Below, one piece after another: positions 56,146-64,000 of a DNA stretch of 64,000 nucleotides. Position 1 is the first letter of the stretch, and each line of letters begins with the position of its first letter. Origin of the DNA: Antedon bifida. Its lineage: Eukaryota; Echinodermata; Crinoidea; Comatulida; Antedonidae. A program made the position numbers and the translations under genes. A model generated the notes under the pieces. The model did not search any database. It saw nothing but the letters and a program-made list of their open reading frames with translations, and had not been told where the DNA came from. The DNA is taken from the NCBI GenBank assembly GCA_963402885.1, contig OY727098.1, positions 22,802,717 to 22,866,716 of the forward strand, in the 5' to 3' direction.

Positions 56146-57858
56146 TTAGTAATTGAATATTTTAACACTTTTATCAGCATAATCAGCTACTGCTATTTGT
56201 TGTGGTCTGTTGGAAATGACAGCGATTTCAAGTGGTTTTGATATTCCATCTTCAATACTATCTATTCGTTTTAAGAAAACACCATTTTTAGCAAATAATT
56301 GTAGTTTATGACTATAACTTGATATTATTATATTTTCATTCATGTCCATTTCTATACCACAGGGGTTCATAACTTTCCCATCTTCATGACCTTTATTTAC
56401 TAGTGTTTTAATAAACATACCATTTGTATCAAACATTTGTATTCTATGATTAACACTATCTGTAACCATCAAATTACCTTCCCTGGTTAAAGTCACATCA
56501 AATGGAAAATTAAATTGTTTTCTTATATTACCCAGAAAGCTGCCATCATCAATATTAAATTTACAAACACGACTAGCTTTACTGTCTACAACAAACAGAA
56601 CCCGTGTTTCATCGTTTACTGTCAGCCCATTCGGGCGTTTTAATACCCCTTTACCAAATTGAGCGAACTCTTCAAATTTATCATTAAGCATCACAACAAT
56701 ATTTCTTTGTCTATCACAGTATACAAGGTGACCATTATCCATGACATGCATGCTACAGACTTCAGCATTTTGTGTCAGTTTAATATTGGCAACAAATTCA
56801 CCTAATTTGTTGAATTTCAATAACTCATTACCAAAGCTTGATACTAATATACAACCATCTGAGCCTAATGCTACACTTGATACTATGTATTCAGTATATT
56901 TGTGTGCTGCAATGGTACGAACAAGGCCCAGTGGTTCCACTTTGATCTTCACGGGTGAACCTTTAAAGTGTGCTACTCCAGTCAAGACCTCCATCTTCCA
57001 ATCACCTTCCTTATCACATCTTCCCTTTATTATATACTCTCCACTTCCCATGTCTTCTACCTCCGTGGCAGCTTTTTCACCTGACGGAGATATCAGAGTA
57101 GCAGCTACTTTACATTGGTCACTTTTATTCAGACTTTCTGCTTTCACTACAAACGTTTGTCTCTTTGATACGGTAATGGATCTATCATCTTTGTCAATGA
57201 TGAACCTACTATCAATACTTGTGATTTCACCAAGGCCTTTTGTAGTGAGAACATCATCCAAATGTTCATTTATAATGAACGTTGGTTTAATGTATTTCAT
57301 TGGTAAATACCTGGAATTCATTTCCTTCAAGCATTGTTTAACGTGTTCAAAATCTGACTTGAAATCATCAATTGTCTGTGTATTTTCTGGTCTGTTCTTT
57401 GTTTTAGTAACCGATGCCTTCAGACCTTGCACTTCCATTTGGTGTGATTCTAGCTCCATCACTTGATGCTCAATGGCTTTATTCTTTTGCTGACGTACAT
57501 TTTCTAGATCCAATAATACTTTTCTACTTTCTTCTTTCACACTAGAAATAATCATTTCTGTATGCGTTTCAATAACTCCTTTGATCGTCTGTACCTCTAT
57601 TTCAAAGTTGGTTTTGTCATCCATTATAGAATGAAATGTAGTTTCTAATTCTTTTTTAATATCATCAGCTGACAGAATAAGTTCAGTTACTCGTTTATTA
57701 ATTGCATCTATAGCATCACTGATTTTTGTTGAATCATGATTAGTTTTGTAACAACTCATAAAACATTTCTTACATACACTTTTGTTACAAGTTGTACAAA
57801 ACCTTTCTACTGTGTTGTCTGGATGGTATTGACATCTTCCTTGTACTTGACTTGACAT
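56146..57858 (-). CDS. TRIM-NHL protein without RING (B-box, coiled coil, filamin, NHL)
   Basis: One uninterrupted 570-aa frame from the ATG at 57858. A longer frame from 57891 exists, but TTTGCAG sits exactly before the inner ATG and looks like a splice acceptor, so I prefer MSSQVQGRC and expect a 5' non-coding exon. Domains: B-box zinc finger (CQYH ... CTTC ... CKKC) at about 9-45; coiled coil at about 50-175; filamin/ABP280-like repeat at about 215-310 (SPSGEKAATEVEDMGSGEYI); then five or six NHL beta-propeller repeats to the end (PNGLTVNDETRVLFVVDS, PCGIEMDMNENIIIS). It resembles TRIM2/TRIM3/TRIM71-type proteins, which use NHL propellers to bind RNA or protein. Without a RING it should lack its own ubiquitin-ligase activity. 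Such genes are often lineage-expanded in invertebrates. A broken copy lies just upstream. Confidence 0.85.
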   Translation of the reverse strand: MSSQVQGRCQYHPDNTVERFCTTCNKSVCKKCFMSCYKTNHDSTKISDAIDAINKRVTELILSADDIKKELETTFHSIMDDKTNFEIEVQTIKGVIETHTEMIISSVKEESRKVLLDLENVRQQKNKAIEHQVMELESHQMEVQGLKASVTKTKNRPENTQTIDDFKSDFEHVKQCLKEMNSRYLPMKYIKPTFIINEHLDDVLTTKGLGEITSIDSRFIIDKDDRSITVSKRQTFVVKAESLNKSDQCKVAATLISPSGEKAATEVEDMGSGEYIIKGRCDKEGDWKMEVLTGVAHFKGSPVKIKVEPLGLVRTIAAHKYTEYIVSSVALGSDGCILVSSFGNELLKFNKLGEFVANIKLTQNAEVCSMHVMDNGHLVYCDRQRNIVVMLNDKFEEFAQFGKGVLKRPNGLTVNDETRVLFVVDSKASRVCKFNIDDGSFLGNIRKQFNFPFDVTLTREGNLMVTDSVNHRIQMFDTNGMFIKTLVNKGHEDGKVMNPCGIEMDMNENIIISSYSHKLQLFAKNGVFLKRIDSIEDGISKPLEIAVISNRPQQIAVADYADKSVKIFNY

Positions 57859-58050
57859 CTGCAAATTTAAACATTCATTTTTAGTATGCAAACAATTTTT
57901 TTAATTAATTAGTTGTTTTAGTTTCATAATTTAATAATAAACATTCAACTTTTAGGACTACTTTCAAAACCCTTTTTTCCTAGTCTAACGAAACTGCAGA
58001 CCACACAAAACATCGGTGTGTTGTTGAATGACCGCCATTTCCCAACTGGT

Positions 58051-58390
58051 TTTATACGGCCATACTGCGAAACCGGTTCTCGTCAGATCACCGAAGTTAA
58101 GCAACGTTCGGTCCGGTTGCGTCCTGGATAGGAGACTGTCGGGAATGGCGTCGGTTCCTGTATATATCGGAGAGTAAGGTGTAATGGGTTTGAGCCTCTG
58201 TACCATACGCATGCGTATAAGCTGACGCTTTCGATTCGCGTGAACAAATTCGCCTAGTGGAAAATAGGCGTTAGGCAAGATGCTTTACTCTCATTGCCTC
58301 GTCCTTCGGATGGGATGCAAAGTCGTGGCTCCGTGCACATAATGCACGTTAAGGGACTTGGTACACTATTCAAAAATAATAATAAATTAT
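58051..58390 (+). mobile_element. 5S rRNA-derived SINE (SINE3 type)
   Basis: The head ACGGCCATACTGCGAAACCG, then GTTCTCGTCAGATCACCGAA, GTTAAGCAACG and GGATAGGAGAC, is clearly 5S rRNA-like and keeps the internal pol III A-box and C-box regions. After about 110 bp it passes into a non-5S body with CCTTCGGATGGGATGCAAAG and GTGCACATAATGCACGTTAA, resembling the conserved 3' core seen in some invertebrate SINEs, and ends with an AATAATAATAAA tail. It lies between the two TRIM-NHL copies. Confidence 0.8.
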
Positions 58391-58835
58391 ACCAAGGAAC
58401 AACACTTTGGCAGGATTAGTCTGGTTTTATTTAGCAACTAACCTTAGTTTTCTTCTACCTGTTGCTGTATAGTAGGCCAACTGTTTGTAAATGGGCCTGG
58501 GTGCGGCTCGGCTGGCAATGCTGAAATACAAGATACAAAACTTTCCAAAGTCTGGTTGATACCCTGCTGTTGCTTAACAAACTTACAAAACAGGCAGCAT
58601 ATAAAATAAAATTCATAAAATAATATTGATTTTGCTGTGGACTTGATTCTAACACACAATTTGTTTGTTGTAATGTTCTTTGTAATAGCAGCACTGTTTT
58701 GCATATATAAGGAAGTAAGAAATTGTACATTAATATCCTATGTAAAATACGTGAACGTGATTGGTATCTCCTCAACCATGAATGTGATATATCAGTTATG
58801 AAAAATGTATGTTGTTCTTTCATCTTTTTAAACTT
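58391..58835. other. Spacer between SINE and TRIM-NHL pseudogene
   Basis: No supportable gene or repeat. It separates the SINE from the duplicated 3' flank of the TRIM-NHL gene. Confidence 0.5.
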
Positions 58836-60053
58836 CAGATACAATTCATATTCATAAAGAAAAAATGGTATGGACTGTATGTATCTGTTAGATATTGTAT
58901 GTTTACTGTTTAGTAATTGAATATTTCAACACTTTTACCATCATAATCAGCTACTGCTATTTGTTGTGGTTTGTTGGAAATGACAGCGATTCCAAGTGAT
59001 TCTGATAGTCTATCTTCAATACTAGCTATTCGTTTGAAGAAAACACCATTTTTATCAAATAATTGTAGCTTATGGCTACTGGATATTATTATATTCTCAT
59101 TCATGTCCATTTCTACACCACGGGGGTTCATTACTTTCAACACCTTCACTCAGGCCTACTAGTGTTTTAATAAACATACCATTTGCATCAAACATTTGTA
59201 TTCCATTTCAATGATCAGTAACCAAAAAATTACCTAACTTACAAAGACGATTAGCTATACTATCTACAACAAACAAAACCAGTGTTTCATCGTTTACTGT
59301 TAGCCCATTCGGGTAATTTAATATTCCTTTACTAAATTGAGCGCACTCTTCAAATTTATCTTTAAGCATCACAACAGTCTGTCTTTGCCTATCAATGTAT
59401 ACAAGGTGACCATTACCCATGATATGCATGCTAATGACCCGAGCATTTTGTGCCAGTTTAATTTTGGCAACAAATTCACCTATTTTGTTAAATTTCAATA
59501 ACTCATTACCAAAGCTTGATACTAATATACAACCATCTGAGCCTAATGTTACATCTGTTACATTGTATAATTCAGTATATTTGTGTGCTGCAATGGTACG
59601 AACAAGGCCCAGTGGTTCCACTTTGATCTTCACAGGTGAACCTTTAAAGTGTGCTACTCCAGTGAAGACCTCCATCTTCCAATCACCTTCCTTATTACAT
59701 CTTCCTTATATTCTATACTTTCCACTTCCCATGTCTTTCTACCTCCGTGGCAGTTTTTTCACCTGACGGAGATATCAGAGTATCAGCTACTTTACATTGG
59801 TCACTTTTATTCACACTTTCTGCTTTCATCTCAAACGTTTGTCCCTTTGACACTGTAATGGCTCTATCATCTTTGTCAACAATGAACCTGCTATCAATAC
59901 TTGTGATTTCACCAAGGCCCTTTGTAGTAAGAGCATCATCCATATGTTCATATTTATAATGAACGTTGGTTTAATGCATTTCATTTGTAAATACCTGGAA
60001 TACATTTCCTTCAAGCATTGTTTAACTTGTTCTAAATCTGACTTGAAATCATC
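58836..60053 (-). pseudogene. Truncated, broken duplicate of the neighbouring TRIM-NHL gene
   Basis: Highly similar (by eye around 85-90% of bases) to 56074-57366, including about 70 bp of 3' flank (CAGATACAATTCA...GTTTAGTAATTGAATA), so it arose by local DNA duplication, not retroposition. It lacks the B-box and most of the coiled coil. Fragments of the filamin and NHL region are readable in several frames, with small indels and a deletion of about 120 bp inside the NHL region (VCKFNIDDG...VTDS is shortened to LCKLGNFLVTD). It is not expected to make a protein. Confidence 0.88.
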
Positions 60054-61017
60054 ATTGATAATACTCGTATAATTTATTTAAAAAATACTGCATTTTTCAT
60101 AATACATAGATAATAGGGTACTGCAGACAAAAGACATACGTAATTTGATATATTTATAATTCTTGTCATTGCTGTTTTCATTTATGTCTATTGTTAATCA
60201 CTTTGTGGTACAGTATATTTTAATTTGTTGATCTATACATGACATCCATGATCTATAAGAAAATAAGTCCAAATAAAATGTTGGTGCGTTTCGCAAACTC
60301 TCTGTTATTTTTGTTTCAATGTAGAAATGTACTTTTAATTGAAAGAAATGTTTACTCATACAAGAAATTGGATTCAAATAAAATTATTACAAGATATTAG
60401 TACTGTATCAGTTATTTTAATGATATTCATAATTTTATTTAATATTTTGATATATTGTAATAATAATAGGATGATTTAGGCTATATTATTTTGTATGTAT
60501 TTTTTTATTCTGAAAGTAATATAATAAATTTCCATTTTAAGTGGACCAATCAATTTCTTGGATCTAGACTCTTCAATAATATAAGTTTTTAATTTTAAAG
60601 ATATATTGTCCCCCTGAAAAAACAATTTTTGTAAACATTTTATTGTTGAATATGTTGTTTTAATGTCATATAGGCCTAATAGTTATTCACTTTGACAAAA
60701 AATTGGACTGGCAAACAAAATATTTACCTGAAAAAACTATAATTTAAAGAAACAAATAGTCAATTAATTGTCTGTCAAGCAATGAGTTTTTGATTGAATT
60801 TTTATAAGTGAAATCAACTTTTTTCTATGGAATTGAGTAACTTCATTAGCTTTGCTAGGCTAGCTATAATCTGAATAAAAAATTATGTTCTTAAAGTAAT
60901 TACAAAGTAGACCTATTATTTATTAATTAATATGGCACTCAAAGTTCGTATAATTATTAGTGTAGATTCAGAATCATATAATTTGTTTCATATAATTTAA
61001 AATCATGTAAAATGCCA
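60054..61017. other. AT-rich region with MITE remnant
   Basis: No exon supportable. Holds the partial element at 60595-60860; otherwise featureless AT-rich DNA. Confidence 0.45.
60595..60860. mobile_element. TTAAAGATGTATTGTCCCCC MITE, copy 3 (one end lost)
   Basis: Begins TTAAAGATATATTGTCCCCC, in the same orientation as the copy at 24319, and follows it through CACTTTGACAAAAAATTGGA and TTTACCTGAAAAAA. An ATAGGCCTAATAG word has been gained inside. The right terminal repeat is lost. Confidence 0.65.
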
Positions 61018-61150
61018 TTTTTCGGGCGGAAACCTATGCAGCTCTATTTCTCAAAATTGTCTTTGCTCAGCCCCAAGCATGAAGATTCTTATACATGTTG
61101 TTTCAAAAAATAATAGATGTCATTTCCGAGGATCTTGCAGCTCTATTTTA

Positions 61151-61240
61151 AACAGTTTGGTATGCCGTGCGTTGTTATGCAAATGAGTTTGTGCAGGTGT
61201 AGTATGGGGAAGATTGTATGTTAGTCATTCGTGGTCAACA
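61151..61240. repeat. Dispersed repeat, copy A
   Basis: AACAGTTTGGTATGCCGTGC followed by GTTGTTATGCAAATGAGTTT matches 62118-62200 (GTTTGCCGTGCGTTGTTATG ... GTGCAGGTGTAG ... GTCATTCG). Non-coding; family unknown. Confidence 0.6.
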
Positions 61241-61584
61241 CGCCACACTGTTAAATTGTGATGTTGTTAATCTTTACATTAGAAGATTGTTCAAATCATG
61301 TAAATAAAACATTTGCCGGGCGGGAACCTCTTTTAGTTTGCAAAAGTAATCTCGAAAAGAACTCCATGTGAAAAAGAAGCCCACCCAAGTGTACTAAAAA
61401 TGAAGGAGGGCTTCTTTTTGAGGTTTTATGGTAGTCTATTTAATTGAAAATAATGCCATGCAACTTTGTTTCTGATTTCAATAAAGGTCCATTTGTTTAG
61501 GCCTGACATTTACAACCCTCAAAATATCTCTCTTTCAAAATAAAAGAAAAACAATATTCATTATTTTCCATTTAAAAAAAAATT

Positions 61585-61667
61585 CCGTAGAGGTTCGAAC
61601 CCAATCTAGAGCTGAGAGCACTCAACCCTCAAACCTGAGCGTTACCCGTTAAGCTACAAAGTAGAAC
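61585..61667 (-). repeat. tRNA-like sequence (pseudogene or SINE head)
   Basis: The minus strand reads GTTCTACTTTGTAGCTTAAC GGGTAACGC (A-box-like) and, about 45 bp later, GGGTTCGAACC (B box). The spacing is long, as in a class II tRNA or a degenerated copy. Acceptor ends do not pair well, so I do not call a working tRNA gene. Confidence 0.45.
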
Positions 61668-61761
61668 ATGACTGAACAGCTGATAATAGTCTATTTATAC
61701 GTGTATTACGTAATTCATCACTACGTCATAAGTATCATATTAAACTTGTTAAAACCAAAAT

Positions 61762-62012
61762 GATCAGTTAGCTCAGTCGCCTGAGCGTCGTGTTGACAAC
61801 ACGTATGTCGTGGGTTCGATTCCCATGCTGGTCGGTGGAATAGAGTTAAAGGTATGCGACCACTGTGTTTGGGGTTCACAGAATTATACGTCCCCCTTTC
61901 CACCACACATCATGAGGCGACAACATCAATGCATCTGGTGATGTGCTGGAAACGACCCCAAAAGGCTGTGGCAGGGCCTTAGTGCTGAGGCAGGGAGAGC
62001 ACATTTCACATC
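61762..62012 (+). mobile_element. tRNA-derived SINE, or tRNA-like head with body
   Basis: GATCAGTTAGCTCAGTCGCC ... GTGGGTTCGATTCCC ... GCTGGTC folds as a near-complete cloverleaf with pairing acceptor ends (GATCAGT with GCTGGTC) and a possible GAC anticodon. It runs without a break into a further 170 bp (GGTGGAATAGAG ... GGCAGGGAGAGCACA) ending before a T-rich tract. The fused body makes a SINE more likely than a free tRNA gene. Confidence 0.6.
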
Positions 62013-62117
62013 TTTTTTTTATTTAATTTTTTTTTCAACCTGTTTTCGATCTCGTAAATTTTATGTTTGGCGCCCTCAATTTTAAAAGAAATTGAATTTA
62101 TATTTCATCGCAGGTGT

Positions 62118-62200
62118 ACGAAACGGTTTGCCGTGCGTTGTTATGCAATGATTGTGCAGGTGTAGTGGGAAAGATGGTATTGTTGTCATTCGCGGTTGTG
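62118..62200. repeat. Dispersed repeat, copy B
   Basis: Matches 61151-61240 (see that entry). The two copies lie in the same orientation on either side of the tRNA-like block. Confidence 0.6.
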
Positions 62201-62465
62201 ACTGCCTTGTGTGATAAGTTCTTTGGTGAAGTTTAGCTGGCGGTTTGCATACGTTGTCACGCATCGGTGAGCTGGCTTACCGAAGAGAGTCGATTGAGGC
62301 CGAAACGAACCGATGGAGGAACTATCGTATGGAAAAAAAATCGCTCCCCCGCATTTCAAATTAAAAGATTAGCGCCCTCTATGTTTTGGTAAATTTCCGC
62401 GACATCGAGCTTGTCCAATCCAATCGTTGCACCAAACGAAGTTCAGAATGCGCGGGAAGTGTGTA

Positions 62466-62917
62466 TCACACTACTTACCACGGTTGAAAAACTGGGTATC
62501 TCGGACTGGGCATGCTCAAACCCTATAAAACGTCTGGGAGAAGAGAGTCTATGAGATGTATGCAGACAGTTAGTCTGGCTGTCAACGTAGGCATAATATG
62601 GTCAAATCCTTCCTCTACGGTGTGTAGGCCTATAGATGAATAATATAGTTTGATTGGAATGTTGGGGTAGTGTTTACTACGGCTGAAAAAAAAGAGTATT
62701 TGGAAACTTGGACTGGGCATGCTCAAACCCCAAAGAACGTCTGGCAGAAGAGAGTCTATGCCGACGTGACAAGTAGTCTGGCTGTCAACATAGGCATAAT
62801 ATAATGGTCCTTCCTCTATGGTATTATAGTTTTGGCGAATGGTATCAGGGAATCTTGGCCCTGATGTGTATAGATGAAAAATTGTTTGATGGAATGTTGT
62901 GGTATGTGGGTCACTAC
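62466..62917. repeat. Tandem duplication of about 200-250 bp units
   Basis: Unit 1 (62466-62669) and unit 2 (62670-62917) share GGACTGGGCATGCTCAAACC, AAGAGAGTCTATG, AGTCTGGCTGTCAACRTAGG, CATAATAT and GTATAGATGAA...TTTGATTGGAATGTTG in the same order. No coding frame is conserved between them. Confidence 0.75.
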
Positions 62918-64000
62918 AACATTAGGAGTAACGCCCCTACCCCGGTAGTTTAAGTAGGCCACAGACTTTGTTCTGAAATAAAAGTTGATTGTTTGATTGC
63001 GGCTTTAATTGATTGCGGCTTTAATTGATTGATGAGCTACAACTGGATCCAATCATAATATTGTATATATCCTCAATCAAAGCAGTTTGGTTTTTAATAC
63101 TGAATATTTCTTAAATTATTAAATAGAATATCAATTTTTAAAAAAAAGCATCATTTAATGACGAAAGAACAATAATTAAACTGTTACATCAAAAAATTGA
63201 GCGGCGTTTTTTGTAAGTAATATTTCTTGTTTATATTTTCCTTAGTGAAAAATACAATTCATTTTGTTGCGTTCGGTGTGGATTGATGATTCCTTCCGGT
63301 TCAATAGGAACAACTAAATGAAACACAAATTAATACAGGTTTCAGATGTCTCCAAAGAGGTGTACATTTATTCAACTCATGCACTTTGGATTCTCTCAAC
63401 ATTCTCCAGCCTAGCAACTGCATGGCCTACATATGTTTCTATATACTGTATTACTACACATTTTAAAACACTTTTCTTTCTTTTAATAGAAATCATTTTG
63501 AATCTTATTCAGACAAATTTGATTGAAATATTATTAAAATTATATAGTCAGATTCCCATCACCATCATTTTGCTGCCGTTGTGTCACATTTATTCTGATT
63601 CTGAATCCTTGACTAATAATTTTGTTTAAATTTTATGTTTTTCTGCTTATGCATCGATCCAGATCATGGAAAATGCACAAATAAAGCTTAAATGGGTTGA
63701 GGAAAGGGTTTAATGCCATATTCAGAAGCAAGATGTGTCTATTTCATCCCCAAAATAAAAGAACTAAATATACCCTTAAAGAAACAAATACAAGTTCATA
63801 CGTATAGATTAGCATTTAGTTTAATAGTATATACCATGTTATAGCAAATACCATACACATCGTCCAATAGTAAATATTGATTACATAGTTCAATTGCAAA
63901 CACATATGCAGTATACAGGCCAGTATAGAATTCAAACAGTACTGGTAAGTTTAACAGTGATATTGATTATTAGTAACAGTAGCATGGAACATTGGCAACT
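62918..64000. other. Right-end region, no gene seen
   Basis: AT-rich. A 16-bp direct repeat (GATTGCGGCTTTAATT) occurs twice at 62994-63025. One open stretch of about 100 codons near 63.3-63.6 kb has no recognisable domain and is AT-biased, so I do not call it. Confidence 0.45.

Noticed and set aside
56741-57466. 241-codon plus-strand open frame opposite the TRIM-NHL gene
   Set aside because: Antisense shadow; the minus frame contains all the recognisable domains, and the shadow recurs opposite the pseudogene only because the DNA is duplicated.
58051-58160. Genuine 5S rRNA gene
   Set aside because: Several differences from 5S rRNA in paired regions and direct fusion to a SINE body and tail.
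61762-61833. Functional tRNA gene with GAC anticodon
   Set aside because: Folds fairly well but is continuous with a SINE-like body and has no clear T-run just after the tRNA part; kept as a SINE.
63318-63629. 103-codon hydrophobic open frame near the right edge
   Set aside because: AT-rich hydrophobic translation typical of random AT-rich DNA; no domain, no splice context.

Overview
This 64 kb window is AT-rich, intron-rich animal nuclear DNA carrying eight spliced housekeeping or signalling genes, plus a TRIM-NHL gene and a broken copy of it. Seven gene models were assembled exon by exon from splice sites, reading phase and family similarity, and each closes to an intact frame: SLC30A7/ZnT7 (375 aa), NADK2 (447 aa), MAP3K1 (1149 aa), an unrecognised 805-aa protein, a typical 2-Cys peroxiredoxin (197 aa), RAD17 (654 aa) and CZIB/C1orf123 (159 aa). 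An eighth, DPH5, is cut by the left edge. Protein sequences close to vertebrate orthologues, the conserved DPH5/SLC30A7 neighbourhood, the TRIM-NHL copies, 5S- and tRNA-derived SINEs, many short inverted-repeat elements and patches rich in the word TAGGCCTA suggest an invertebrate deuterostome, perhaps an echinoderm. The taxon is inference.

Layout: DPH5 (+, 3' end, 122-624); SLC30A7 (-, 3165-9406); NADK2 (+, 9901-13283); a tRNA-like palindrome (14110-14403); MAP3K1 (-, 15888-22896, with probable non-coding 5' exons near 28.0-28.3 kb); the unrecognised gene (+, 29509-33424); peroxiredoxin (-, 36370-42919, non-coding first exon near 43.6 kb); RAD17 (+, 44168-49754); CZIB (-, 50382-51994); a repeat-rich stretch (52.9-56.0 kb) with a duplicated LTR-like block and a broken LINE; the TRIM-NHL gene (-, 56146-57858); a 5S-derived SINE; the TRIM-NHL pseudogene (-, 58836-60053); then 4 kb of repeats and sequence in which I see no gene. 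The first eight genes alternate strictly in strand, giving convergent pairs separated by divergent promoters; two divergent spacers are shorter than about 500 bp.

The genes do not form one pathway: diphthamide synthesis, Golgi zinc import, mitochondrial NADP supply, MAPK signalling, peroxide removal, checkpoint clamp loading and a small zinc protein lie together. The main non-genic theme is dense colonisation of introns by small inverted-repeat transposons, including seven short elements in the ten introns of SLC30A7 and an oppositely oriented pair on either side of one RAD17 exon. I found no convincing new multi-gene system. The most worthwhile leads are the unrecognised 805-aa gene, the RAD17 exon-flanking inverted repeats, the tRNA-like palindrome and the repeat-encoded histidine loop of ZnT7.
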